Shown here: one piece after another, positions 13,596 to 26,757 of the stretch | Layout of the letters: each line of letters starts with the position of its first letter | Numbering within the stretch: the first letter of the stretch is position 1 | Assembly: GCA_019843655.1 (NCBI GenBank) | Contig: JACDQD010000002.1 | Span: forward strand, 15,585,154 to 15,649,153 | Direction of reading: 5' to 3' | DNA length: 64,000 nucleotides | Source of the DNA: Lethocerus indicus | Taxonomy: Eukaryota > Arthropoda > Insecta > Hemiptera > Belostomatidae | Notes under the pieces: model-generated | Database searches by the model: none | Seen by the model: only the letters and a program-made list of their open reading frames with translations | Told to the model about the DNA's origin: nothing | Made by a program: the position numbers and the translations under genes

Positions 13596-16329
13596 CCATA
13601 CACATCGCTATAAATAATAAATATCAAGTAAGTAAATATTAATTATACAGTCATGATAAAATGTAAGGAATAGTAATCGCTCCATAATTTATTAGAGCTA
13701 AACAGCTTGGCTAAATCTTGTTCATTTATTAAGGAAATGAAATAATGGATTTTATTAAAGAAAGGCACACAATGCTTATCGATATTTCAGCAGGCGTTAT
13801 ATTTCGTCGTGACGCTATTTATTACTTATATTTTCGAAAAGACCAGAAATGCCTGCAATACTCCATCATTTTTTGGAAGTTTAAATACTAAAAGGTACGG
13901 AATCAATATTTCCTCATTTCAGTGGGGGTTTCCGCCTTCCTGAAGAGCAGTTAAAGCAATTGCAAAGATGTGGGAGGGGGGACGGATTATGGTACCTCAG
14001 TGAATAGAGAGGGACAACCCCAAAGCCCCGGTGCCATTGCTTTTGACGACGGCATTAAGGCAATAAGCTTTGTCGGCTTAGAAATTGCCTCATTGCCCGA
14101 AATCCGTAACCCTGTTAACAATACCAATCCTCGGCATTATGCAGATTTCCCGCTCGCAAAGCACCCGACAAGGTAGAGTACATTAAGACAGGGCGTTGTT
14201 TAGCGCCAAGGAATTATCATGAAGTATCGCTCCTCAAATGACTAGGATTAAAAGAAAAAGTTAGCCTTAGTTGGGAGTATCCGATCCGCCCCTTTCCTTC
14301 GCTTCATTTGGGTTCCTTTCCAATTTTCTCATACTTGACGATGCCACAGGATTTCAATTTTTGAACTACTAGGGTATATTATTTACAGATGTGTAACCTA
14401 TTTTTATATTCATGTTCGGTTTCGTTGGATGGTTACCCACGGTTTTTAAATGCTAGGAACAAGTAAGCGGCGGGCAATAACTGTGGCATTGGTATAATTC
14501 GAAGGGGCCGGTTGTCAAATGCTGTTGATTAAAAGAAAAGCCCATTTAAGTCCGAGTGTAATAAGGGCCAGTCTGATTACCCCGGCTCGGCACTTCAAAG
14601 GGGGCTCCGCCGTTTGCGGACTATTGTCTGGACTTGGCATGCCGATCGCATGGCCCTGAGACGCGTTGTCCATTCATCTAATTACTACAGAAACAACGCT
14701 TCAATGCTCTTCAGACATGTTATTTCCCGTTCAAAGGGGACCTCCTCCTCCATATGCCCTATTGGCAGTGTTCTCTATGCCCTCGCCCTTTGTCCCTCCG
14801 CCTAAAACCATCTTGGAGCAGTTGTGTCGAAGAAAGACCGGCCCGGCTATTGTTTCCGTTCCCTTTTGTGTTTCACCTTACAATTATTTTTCTAAACGGA
14901 TGTGCATTCGGGGGGTGGAAGGGAGGTTCCCAGAACTCAGAACTCAATTAATAAGTGACCTGGAAATATGTTCATTCGGTTCGGTGGGAATAGAGGGAAG
15001 AATTATCAACCGGGGATTGAACTAGTTCATTTCCGACTTCCCGATTGTGATTTAATTGAGTTAGACATATTTATAGGGCCGTTAACCTATTTCGGCTCGC
15101 ATTGAAACTACCGGTCTATGAAAACATCCGCTATTATCGCGATCAATCATGAACGAGTTTTCCCAGGAGAGGGTCGGATATAAATGAAATAAGTCAATAA
15201 TGCTAGGGACAAATTAAATAACTGTAGGTTAAATGTTAACTGAACGATACAACGTTGCAAATTTTCACGGTATTCATACACAATTTAAAAAAATAAATTC
15301 GTTTATTAGTTTCTAAAATTATATCCTGTATCCTAATAGCTCCAAGATCCGGGGCCATATTTCTGACTACCGCGTAGAATTGATGAAGGGTTGATAAATA
15401 CGATATGTTTGTTTCATTATGCTCGCTCCTGTAACTATCCTAAATCTCGTCCAAATGAATTAACGAAAATTCCAATATAAGGAAGAGCCGTGTAAAGCTC
15501 GGCCGACAGAGTTGCCCGATACCAATCCTGGACCAATAAGATGCGAGAGACGGACGCTAATCCCGCGCTCCAAATGAAGACGTAGTGCGCTGTCGCTCGA
15601 ACTTCCATTCCCGGGGCAAAATGGGGGCAACATTTTCAGCGGTAACCGGCAGAACACCTCCGGTTAACACTTGTTCGGCCGGAGCCGGGGGAAAGGTTGT
15701 TCCTTGACCCGTCCGGACGGTCAAAGAACCTCTGGACATTTACTCGCTCGGGACGTCACCGGTCAACCCCCTCGGGGAAACAAATTTACAAAAGTAGGAA
15801 AAAGGGAAGGGAGGCGGCGGGGAAGGGTGAAAGAAGGACCTTGCTTAGTTTTGGGGTCAAAGCCGTTCCGGAGTTTCCACTGCGACCCAATTAGATTTCC
15901 CGCGCCCCTGCCGACCCTACATTCGTTCCATTCTGAATCTTTCAGCTGGACCAGACTGTGGCCCGGCACAAGAGGCAGAGTGTAAACCCGTATTGACCCG
16001 CCCGCTACATAACTGCCATTGGCCGCCCTGCTCTTTCTTCTAATTCCATTAGTATATTTCAATGGGCGTTATTAATTGGCCCCATTTTATAATTATTTAA
16101 CGAAATTAAATACAGAGATAATGAACTCAATTGTTTTCGATACGAATGTTGGGTGTTCACTTCTAATAACCTTTAGTGACAAAAAAATCAATTGAGTCCA
16201 TTAACCCAACTTCTGTCAAATATTTAACAGTTTTAACATTTTTATCGGTAGCCCACTACAGGCGATGGCGGGAAGGCGGAATCTGTCTAGCTCAAGTAGT
16301 TATAAGGGAGAATCAGGAGAAAATGTAAC

Positions 16330-16363
16330 AAGTATGAGGGTGATTCCTCACCCTCTCATACTT
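16330..16363. repeat. Short hairpin-forming inverted repeat
   Basis: AAGTATGAGGGTGA pairs with TCACCCTCTCATACTT around a TTCC loop, with one two-base bulge. The stem is too short for a typical microRNA precursor. Confidence 0.75.
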
Positions 16364-18759
16364 CCTAATGTGATTTCGGCTTTGTGGATTAAGAGATCAA
16401 TTTATACAAGCAGATGGTCCAATATTTAGACTAAGAATAGGGCATGCACTTCTGGCTGACAGTCGTACATTGAACAGCCTCCCCGCTGCGATTTTTATCT
16501 CATTGTGTAATAAAATATTTGTATTGCGACCTGTGTAAATGCACAGAGAGGAATAAAAGATCGATGCTTAGCACATATCATATTTTCCCCCTCGGTTCTA
16601 ATGGCTCGGATAGAGAGGGACGTTTAATAGTTTTCGTGTTGTTACAGAGCGAGGACTCTCACGGTTTTGTGGGAGGGGGGCGGTGAGGGGGATCATAAAT
16701 TTAGGCGGTGACAATACCTGTAATGATTGGAACGAACGTTTATGGGCTTCAGTTGTAAGTTGTTTGTAGGACAGCTGAAAGTCTAATGAACCGAGGGGGA
16801 GCTTCCTGCATGGTTGCCAGGAAAGGAAGGGGGACAAAATCAGAAGCCAGAAGCAGCGGCCTCACACCGCATCCTCATTAGTATTGACGAACCTCGTCTA
16901 TGTTCAAACAAGTATCGGTAACAATATATTATAATTCGATAGTTTAAATAACGTTATAGAATCGTCTTGAATATATCCGTTGATGTTTCGTACGAATGTT
17001 GTGAATAGATATTTTAAACAAAAATGAACAGCTTTACAGTTTTATCACTGGCGAAAAATTCACTACCTATTTCAGCGTTTATGCCTGGCTATTGTAACAA
17101 ACACTAATACCGTATAAGAATATAGCATCCCGAAGTATGCCTATAAAAGTCAATGTTGCATATTATGAAAGGAGAATGGATATAATTACAGAGAGGAGTA
17201 AAATTTTGCAATTAATCTAAAATGTAACCTTAATTGTCGCCTCCGTAATATCTCACCTTTCCTAAGAAATTATGGTCGTCGCTGTCATCACCAGTTCTAT
17301 AATATACGAGGCACGGTTGACATGAAAAAATCAATTCAAACACTCGAGTAACCTGATTGCTTTAGACTCATAAAATTTTACCAGGACATTCCGGCCATTT
17401 ATTGGATGAGTCCTAAAACACTGATTTAGTGATGATCGTCGAAGTTCCATCATTGGCACTAATCTTGAGTAATTCGGTGAGTTACTAATGAAAACTGGTT
17501 TAACACAATCCCTAACAGTTGAGAGGACACAAAAATCACTCAAGTAATTGCGTAAACATCGTTCCTATTTTATGTTCACGATTAAACAAGAAATTCAATG
17601 TTTTTGAACATGTTTGTCTGTTCAATGTTTTTGGTTCAAAAGATTAAAGCTACAATAGTAGTGTTATTATACAGGTGAGTACGAAATTACCACAGAAAAT
17701 AGTGGTAATAGATCGATTGTTTCGTCTTGGATCAACACGTAGAGAGCTCTTTTGTGCCGGTTCCACTTCTGTGGACAGAAATCCTCCGGAACAGCTGGTT
17801 AGTTTACACAGCGTTATTGTGTTTGAACTCCACCCGGAATTCACTTTATCGGACGTAAGTTTTGTTCGGACAAACACGGTCAATCCATTTCAGAATTTCT
17901 AGGTTTATTAGATAAAAAAATTGAATCCAATTACGAGACTGAACACCACACACCGACGTGTCACTAATGCATTGTTACGTACAATATTTTTCATAAATTT
18001 GACGGCGTTTTGCGATGTTAAACATGTGTTATAGATGACGGCAGAGTGTAATCGCCATAGTAATATTGCAATGTCCACAGAAAAGTGTCAGTTTGCGTGG
18101 GTCCGCTCGAACGTGAGAGAATGCGGAACGGGAATGGTAGCTGTAGAGAGGCGGATGATTCGCAGCACAATCGGAGACTGGGTGAAGGCTCAGAATGGGT
18201 TTCGGTCTATCTTCGGGGTCGCTAAAGTTGCCCTCAGTTGGCGGAGACAATAAAGCCGCGTCGGGGAAAAAAACCGAGGCGGCGGCCGTAACTCGACAAT
18301 ATCCCTCAGGAGACAATAATTAGAATCGGAACAGTTCCCGTCGGCCCCCCGATCCGGATAATCCGTCGAATGGCGAAAGGGACTCCCGGGCGAGGGGTCG
18401 GACAATCTTCCATTCTCCCATAAATTTGAGCCAAGGCCGCATCCAGCGGGAGTGGTTCGCCTCCCCCTTTTGTCTATTCATCCCCCCGCACCACACTCCG
18501 TATATTCCTCATCTCATTTGGTTAAAATCCTCCCGCTCCTACTCCATTCCCTTCACGGCGGGCCCGAATAAAAAAAGGAAGAGGAACCCCCCATTGATGA
18601 AACCAGGACCGCCATTGCGCCTCTTACCTTACTCGGGCTTTATTTATTGCGGCCGCCTCCCCCGCCGGTAACTCTCGTTTGCGACCGGGCCCCCACCGGC
18701 TACGGCGGCCGCAGCCCCCGACAATACATCTTTTTTCTCTCCCCTTAAGGACAGAAACT

Positions 18760-18963
18760 CTACGTGAACATTTCCTTCATACGTTCATTCCTAAGGGGAA
18801 ACCGATTGACTCGAGCCGATCGCTTATAAAGAGTAAATTCCTGACTGTTTTTCCGCAGGGTGCATGGCTCCGGCGCATATGCACCCGAAACAATTACACT
18901 CCACCATATGACACCCCTTATAAGGTATTAACAGTGCTCGATTCAAACATACTGCAGCACTGA
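18760..18963 (+). pseudogene. Possible Gypsy-type retrotransposon integrase C-terminal fossil
   Basis: A 68-residue stretch of open frame ends at a TGA at 18961. It contains TRNNYTPPYDTPYKVL followed by a D-S-N run, which resembles the GPY/F module at the end of Ty3/Gypsy integrases (a PPY-x-GPY-x-VL core followed by an R-x-DK motif), with the usual glycine changed to threonine. The preceding residues (a LR pair, a proline, then a hydrophobic segment before WLRR) also fit the spacing of that region. No reverse transcriptase, RNase H, catalytic integrase core or LTR was found nearby, so it would be a small decayed piece. An alternative is that bases 18859-18924 form a 66-bp phase-0 exon, since they are bounded by TTTTTCCGCAG and AAG|GTATTA. 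Or the resemblance is chance. Confidence 0.35.
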
Positions 18964-21900
18964 AATCAGAATTCATCAAACGCGTTGACGACGCTCAGAA
19001 GCTGGATTAATTAAGGCAATAGTACTGGGAGTCTTCAGCTCCATATCAATTGCGAGTATTAATATTTTAATAATGAATCTGGTGAAATCTTAAAAATGAA
19101 AATACTCGTTTTATTTTACGTTCTAGATAATGTAGGGACTTGCTCTATTTTTCTTTCCCTACGGCTCACAAAATATCTTGTCTTGTATATACAAATAAAA
19201 CAGCTTTTATAAATAGATACCTGTGATATGTGTTCTCTGCTATTTAATTTAGAACTATTCTGTCTGTGAGTGAAAACGAGAAATTTATTTTGGACGTTTT
19301 CCGTTTCGAGGTCCAATTTCGATTTTTCAGAGCCCTCTAAAATTTCAAACGCCAGTAAATACAGCGAATTTACTGTTTAGCGCCGGACCTCCCTTCGGTT
19401 CAGTTGCGATTGGATTAAAATGAGCGCCAACACAACCAATGAACTGGCGGAGTTTACGCTCGGCTCTCTGGAGTATTCAGCACGTTGGGGGAATACACGT
19501 ACTCGATACCTAATCAAGAACAAGAGGAAAAGAAAGGAATTGAACTGGTAAAATAAAACCTCGCGATTCAACGGTGCAGCGTTTGCACTTTTTATTGGTA
19601 TTGCAGATATTCAATTCATTCTGTTCCAACTGTTAGTTATTCCGTTAAAATATTTTCTCTTAAAAAATGCATCACGGCGCATTTAATTTTCTAAGAGTTC
19701 CAGCGAATGTGAAAATTGAATAGTAGTCCCCTTAAATAGTATCTTGTCCAGTTGCGTGATTTTATTTTCCATAACACATTATTTTTAATTTTGGTATATT
19801 ATTTGCAGAGTATAGTCTCTCCGTTCCCAAATATCAGACGGTAATCTTAACAGAGCCGGGAGGAAGTCCGGCGTTGAGTAGGGCGGTGATTGATGGGTGT
19901 GGGGGGCGGCAGTGTCGCGGAGAGGCGACCCGAGCGGGAGCTCTGGACCACTGAGTGGGCTGTCCACCGCTGCTATAGCGATGTCCGAGGGTGGTGTTTG
20001 GGGGCGGCGGGGCGGTTAGGGGGGGGGGGTGACCCCGCGCAGCCCGCTTATGGTAAACGCGTGTACGCGACGGTACAATGGGGTTGTTATTTATTGGCCA
20101 GTTCCAATTGATATCCCGGCCGGCCATTGTTCCGTCCTAGTTCTAGCACAGTCTATATTCTGGCCAGGGCCGACGCGCGGTTTTAATACAAGCCCTCAAC
20201 GTATAATCTGTCTCACTCCTGATATTGATTCGGTACGGAGTCCCCCTCAGCCGCGACCGACAACTACGACCGGGGGACGGGTCCCTCTGTAGATTTTGAT
20301 TTGTTGCCTTTGTTTAGCAGTTAAAACAGGACTCCAGAATAAAAACTGAGCCGGTCCCGGCGCTGAGTGATTTAGCGTTCCAATTTCTTTCTGGCGGCGG
20401 TGGGCCTAAAAAAGCGGGAGCGGGGGCCGGCCCCGGAGGCCCGCACCCGATTAACACTCTCCCTCCCAAACAGTTCGGGAGTCGACGCCCGTCATAGGGG
20501 ATTAATTTCTATCTGTTGATTTATACGAAATTCCGTTTTCGCTACCGAGCCTCTTCTCTCCCTGTCGTTCTAATTAAATATACGGCGAACGAGTTTTTAA
20601 AAAGGGCCCAATGTAATTTTAAGTATTTTTCGATGAGAGCCCCCATCGGCACCGATTCATCGCTTATCCATAAATATTGTTAGGGGCATGTTCGAAGACG
20701 CTTTATCAGATTGTGATCCTGCTCGTTATTTTATTGGCCTTTCTGTTAAATCCCTCTTTTAGTGATGTCAATGATAATTATCGAAAGGTTATGGCTAAAA
20801 GGGTTATATATTATTGCGAAATTTTTCTGTGGGTACGATGTAAATGTTTATATGTAATTAAATAGACTCCAGAGTATTACCGATGATTTTACATATTCGT
20901 TTAGATGTAGTTGCAAAGGCCTGTTAACACTTCCTCTTATTTTTGATTCTCTGTAGAAGGGGAAACTCTTGTTGCGATTGCAAATAGCGGAGAGTATAAT
21001 GATTATTTGAATGACGCGCTCTGTAAACTTTGGTTACAGTTCCAACTTCAAATGACTACGCCGGCTAGACAGAAATGAAAGGGTTCGTTAACTAATTAAC
21101 ATTCAAATATGAGTTCAAATATGTCATCCGGTCATTAAGGTTCAGAAATTGGCTGGCGAATGTGCACTGTGCCCTCTCCTCTACTTCTTCCAGATATAAG
21201 TAGTCCAATTTATTTCACGATATAAGCCCCGTACAACAATTTCGCGGAATTCACCATAAACGACCGTGATAGCCTAATAATATCAGGTTTGTACTACTCT
21301 AATTTAATAACCACTTTCACACAAAACGGTTGGAGGGCAAATAATGATTCTTCTGCTACATTTTTTTAAAATGAAAAGAATGAATAAAGAATGTAAAGAT
21401 GAATTCTTCTCATTTCTCTGTACGTGATTTCAACAATAACATTTTTCATTATAGGCGACAAAAGGTTGCAAGCCAATATGAAAAATTGAAGACCAACTAT
21501 CGAATAAATCCAATGTTCGAATACAGGGTGCTAACCCGTTACCGGGCTTGTGTGTTTTTTGTTCACCCCTGTTGCTTTTTTATTGTCCACAAGGCCCAAG
21601 CAGGGAAAGACAGACAGTTTTCTCAAGGTGTTTGTTCTCACAAGTTGTCAGAATCGGGCTCCCAAAGTGTTCAACACGTTTAGGGGATTTCTTTCACCGT
21701 TTCTTACTGCGCCCGACTGCTACATATATAAGAGCCCGAAACCCCCCATGGGACGAGTCGGCCCCCCACCACTGTTCTAGAACGCCCTCGAAGGATTCAC
21801 CATGCATTTTATTATTTTACATTTCATACGAATTCTTATTCAATGTACAAAGCCGATTATAGACATTTGTATCTATAGAATGTAGAAAAATGAAATTAAT

Positions 21901-22108
21901 TTGGTCAAATAGTTGACCGTTCTCAGCCCTATCGTTGATGCATATAGGCAGTTCCGACTTTTCATCATGCTCCCTTGTGTGTAAATAGCTTTGTTGTTTT
22001 GAGAAGTGTTTTATGTCGCTGTGTAATTGTTCAACATGTCGAGTTTAATATGAACTAGAGTTGTTGGGATCTACACACTAGTGAGTGGACAAGCGAGAGG
22101 AGACAGAT
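18964..22108. other. Non-coding region with strong GC islands
   Basis: Islands at about 19850-20290 and 20380-20480 are the richest in G+C and contain GGCGGGGCGG and GGCCGGCC-type runs. No exon with paired splice sites and a recognisable protein was found. Confidence 0.55.
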
Positions 22109-22227
22109 GGTTATACAATAGGGTACATTCTGAACCTTTGAACAGCGCAACATATATTTCTACTATATGTACTTCATAGGCTATCGGAACGAGTTTAATG
22201 GTATGTTCAGGTTCTCTGACCAGATAG
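22109..22227. repeat. Dispersed repeat, copy A
   Basis: Shares two blocks with a second copy about 1 kb downstream: a 21-bp identical stretch (from 22115, ending CATTCTGAAC) and a 47-bp block from 22181 (beginning CTATCGGAACGAGTTTAA) with about four mismatches. The middle part is diverged. Just upstream, bases from about 22092 read AGCGAGAGGAGACAG, which also occurs in the right arm of the foldback element. Probably a remnant of an uncharacterised transposable element. Confidence 0.7.
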
Positions 22228-23111
22228 ATAGATATAAGTATGACTAAATTTTTTTATTTTTAAATTTTCCGTTCTATATGAACGGATTTATCTGTGAGAG
22301 ATGTGTTCACGTCATATGGGAAGAGGGCATTTATAATTTGAAATGTTATGCCAATGCACTGTGGGGGTGGGTTGTTGTCGAACGTTGAGCGTGACACCCT
22401 CCGGTGTGGGGTAGGTCCCTCCTATTTCACGGAGGCGAAGGAGCAAGGGGAAACCTTATCAAGGGGCCTCCCCTGTGCATCATCACCAATAATAACTAGT
22501 AATACGCTCAGCATTCCTCGCACATTGATATCACCCCACCCCTAGGCAGAATCCATTTCGTCCCCACTGAGAATCAATTTAGTAACGTCGCCTTGACAAC
22601 CGAGAGGAACTTGTGGAGGAATTATTATAATATCGTAAATATAAAATGATCTTTATGTGACGTATAACACACATACAGACTAAATTTAGTTTTAATTTAA
22701 GGTAAATAACTACTGGGACATGTTATTCTCGAAGTAATTATTATTAATGTAATTTTAAATAAATAAACAGTACAGTGTGTGGACTAACGATGTTGAAAGG
22801 AACATCACGGTTTCCTGTTCATATAACCTGAATGGAAAAATAAGAGAGAGTACGGTTGATTTTGTTGTTTATTCACCGTGATTGAAAAACTTCCGGACGA
22901 CCAACGAATATAGGAAATAAAAGTTGGATGAGATTTTATTTGTCTCTTTTTACCAGAGACTGTATTCCAGCCCGATGTGTAATGAGGCTTCCGGTTGTCA
23001 ATTGAAATATAATATATAAACTGAAAGAAAATTCTGTTTAGTGTCCTTGTGAGCACGGGACTTTTCTAACGGCTAGGCTAGAGGCCAGGTAGCTATACCT
23101 AACCTGGGCCT

Positions 23112-23243
23112 GGTAACACAATAGGGTACATTCTGAACATTTCTAGTATTAAATTATGTATTTCATAAGACTAAATATATATATATATATAACACACTAT
23201 CGGAACGAGTTTAAGGTTATGTTCAAGTTCTCTGATCAGATAG
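23112..23243. repeat. Dispersed repeat, copy B
   Basis: Second copy of the repeat, with matching blocks at 23118-23138 and 23197-23243. It differs from copy A mainly by a (TA)n expansion in the middle (about 23175-23191). Both copies are in the same orientation with a 1,003-bp offset, so they could be the two ends (short direct repeats) of one element or independent insertions. Confidence 0.7.
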
Positions 23244-24328
23244 AGAGGTAATATTGAAATGTCATTATGGACTAGCCCCATCAAATAGAGTTCGTAGGAC
23301 ATTATTTTGACCTTAGTGTATAAACTCTTTAATACACTAAAAGGGGTTTGGATTCTGGCTGCTGACCGAATTTTTAATCGATTGCTACTTACCGTTTTAG
23401 AAAATGTTGGCATACCCCTAATCGGATTAAAATAATGTTAAAATACAAGAGTTAGAAGTTAACACAATTCTCCATCAATATTGTTTGTCGCGATTCAATC
23501 AAATATTACTTATACCCCACTGCACTGTTGAAACTATAATCATTATTATTAGTATAAGTCTCATTTATGAAAAGGAAACAGAAAGCGATATCGAGGATCC
23601 CGAACATCCCGAACTCTATATAAAATATTTTAATTGAATTGGAATCTATCGCACTGACAAGTTAATATTCTGTTCAATATACAGTTCGAATAACTGGAAC
23701 CATTTCCAATGATCTTTTGACAAAAGAGCGGCAAAACTGTTGTACACCATCAACAGCTGAAATTAATAACCTTTCAATTAAAGTTCATAATGATTCCATT
23801 TAATCAACGCGGACACGATACTGTTATTTCCGTGTAAAATACGTCTATTTCATTATGAAATTACGCCAAAGAAATTAAACAGCCAATTATTCTGTTCTTG
23901 CCTCTCACGTTATATATTGTATATTATAACCGTCGACTGAAAAATTAAGTGACCGATGTATTACTTTACTTTGTGAATAGCTTATGTCAATTAATCGTAT
24001 TTTGAACCGATCTGTAATGAAATGATTGGAAAGGTATTCATAAAATGCATCGTTCAAAATAGAATTTATTTTAATAACTATTTATATTAATACTTTTATA
24101 ATAAGTGTTTAAATATAATTTAACGCATACATTGCATTAATTACTGTAATATTTTAAATTTATCTTCCTAATCATCGAATCTGTCTAGCCCACTAAATTT
24201 TTCAAATATTTTAGTAATTTTTTTAAGTATCGATCGAATTTCATCTATTATGACACGATGTATGACTATGATTGATTTCTAAATGATTTTTTTAAATACC
24301 TGTTTTGTGGTCTGCGAGGGGTTGGAAT

Positions 24329-24682
24329 ACCGTAGATTTCGTGTGTTTCTGTCTCCTCTCGCTGGTTTGGTCTTTTGCTAGACCGGTTTCCGCTACTCGC
24401 CATCTTCAGTAACGGTGTTTGGCGTCACTTTTGGCACTTGGGATGTTTTTCGGGCTTCCTCACTGCACTGTCACTGTCACTTGTACTATATACAGTACAT
24501 ACATATGACAAACAGACAAACACCACAGTACGTGTGGCAGTGACAGTGCCGTGAGGATTCCTAAAAATCATCCAAAGTGCCAAAAGTGACTAACACTGCT
24601 ACTGAAGATGGCGAGCAGCCGAAACCGGTCCAGCAAAAGACCAAACCAGCGAGAGGAGACAGAAACACACGATAGCTACGAT
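24329..24682. mobile_element. Foldback / MITE-like palindromic element
   Basis: Two arms of about 159 and 156 bp (24329-24487 and 24527-24682) are inverted copies of each other with scattered mismatches and short indels, separated by a spacer of about 40 bp. Matching segments include CGTGTGTTTCTGTCTCCTCT at the left outer end and its complement at the right outer end, the GAAGATGGCGAGC/GAAACCGGTC block, and the AGTGACAGTG block near the centre. It has no coding capacity. Long arms around a tiny loop point to a foldback element or a non-autonomous DNA transposon. I could not define a clear target-site duplication, so the superfamily is open. Confidence 0.8.
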
Positions 24683-26736
24683 TGTTTTTAAATTTCAAAA
24701 CCTTGTTAAGACGCACTAACATACGGGGCGACAAGAAACTTTCGTCACATTTTCCAAATTAAAACGCGCATTGTAATTATCACGTTGAAATAAGACGACC
24801 CATTCAACGAGGGAAAGATTAAGAAGGGTCGCAATTAATATTTCAAATTCTAATATCCATTACGGGACTTTAATAAGTCAGTATCGGTCCGATTGCAGAA
24901 ACGCCGGTGAAATATTAAGCTGCGGGGTTGATTAGAGAACTCGACGGTAATGTTATTTCAGGGCGGGTCCCCCCGGCTCGCAGACGGCGTCCAAACCTGA
25001 ATTCGGTCTTTATGAATACAACCGCGAGGGAGCCCGAATAAAATTAATCGAATAACCCGGGGCGATTATTAATTAAATCTTAATTTTGTATATGGGGGAC
25101 GGGAAGGAGCGGGCCCCCGAAAAGAGAGCGGGGAAGTGGTAGTGAGCCCCCGTGCTCTGAAATACGGTTGGCGGCGGTAAAGCGGGCCCTACATTTAAAT
25201 TAAAGCCGCGCGACGTGAAAATTTAACCGGCCGAGGGTTAAATCTGATAACCCCCAGCGTGTGTGTATCTGTGTGTGTGCCCCCGGCGTGTCCGTTAAAT
25301 TATGATGCCCGACCCCCCGCCGGCCCGAAAGCGAAATAAAATGAACCTTCCTCGCTCTAATTTCGCTTTGTTCGTTTTCAGGGGGTCCCGAAATACACAC
25401 ACAGTAATGGGCGGCAGAGCGTGCAAAATTGAATTTTATAAAATTTTCCCGGCGACATCGTACCGTAGAATTCGAGCAGAAATTACCGAACATCCCAGTA
25501 ACGCGTAGATTTATTTCTATATTTTTTTACGATATGTGTAGAATACATTACAGGAACTTGGTAATTGGTTTGTTTGAGACTATTTACGGCTGGATTTATC
25601 TGCGGCGTTAGGTTGGGCAATGAATTGTTTAAGGAACATTGATCAAACGCTAACCAAATATCTTTTCATTTTATAATAACGCACTCTATTAGCCCTTTTA
25701 ATACCACCGATCTGATTTTATTGTGTATTTTGTGTAGTTTATTAATGGTTCAACGTTGAATATTGTAAGAATGACGAGGACGTTGAGGCCACTGGGTGTT
25801 AGAGGACATATTTATTTATTGCCATCATATATATCCTTGTCTTATTGTTCAGGAATTATTTAAAATGTGTGCAAATTCGTGATATTATCTAAAAACATTC
25901 ACGCATTCGTAATTCATCCGAGGACCGAGGATAGATCCCAGAATTACTCAGACTAGAGGGCGAAAATCTAAAATACTACTTTTTCCGAACTTCCAAATTT
26001 CGTGAAATATCCGCGCCGCATTCATGGATTCGATACATTTTGAGACGCGTGGCCCATTAGAAGGGGAAATCGATACGGCCGGCATTCTTCAGCGTCGCGG
26101 CACCCAAATCCGTTCGAACAGTTTAAATAAATGCCCAGCAACCCCCCAACCTCCAGCTCCTCGGGTAAACTGCAAATCACCCGGCCACTCCAGAGGAGCG
26201 AGGAGGGGACCCTGCCCAGAAGTTAATTTATGAAACGGAATTGAAATAGATTAGAATTCCCCTTTCGTGCCGGAAAGGGTTTCGGGGGAGAGGTTAGAGG
26301 GGGAGGGAGGGGGTGAATTTCGCGAAAATGCCGCCTACCGGGGACGGGTCGAACGGGAAAAAGGGAATAGGGAAAGTTGGAATTGGGAAGAAAAAGGCGG
26401 ATAGGAAGGGAGAATTACTGACGTGAGAGAGCGGGAGAGAGAAAGGGACATTCCATTAAATCTCGGCTAGATTTGGGATAATGTTGACCTATTGTACAAA
26501 CTCTTCCGTAAATAAAATACCCCCGAAAATAGAGAAATTTATTGAAATCGACTGTCGGTACCGACGTTACTGATTTGAAACCCCATCATTATTTTATCGC
26601 ATAACACAACTATTATAAATTTTCATCCTCTTAAAAACGGTACGGAAGGGCGTAAAAATATCAAGGAAATAATACATTTGTAACTGCCCTCCTTGAAGAT
26701 ATTCGGGATTGCCAACTCTTATTTCTCGTAGCCGTG

Positions 26737-26757
26737 TATATATATATATATATATAT
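26737..26757. repeat. (TA)n microsatellite
   Basis: About ten TA units in otherwise AT-rich DNA. Confidence 0.95.

Larger units (their letters stand above)
9923..18759. other. Non-coding region
   Basis: AT-rich DNA with islands at about 9980-10120, 11560-11850, 13100-13400, 14560-14940, 15480-16040, 18020-18420 and 18560-18760. Apart from the listed repeats I see no gene; several islands are open on both strands by chance. Confidence 0.55.

Noticed and set aside
16330..16363. Possible microRNA precursor
   Set aside because: The stem is only about 15 bp with a 4-base loop, too short for a canonical insect pre-miRNA, and no known mature sequence was recognised.
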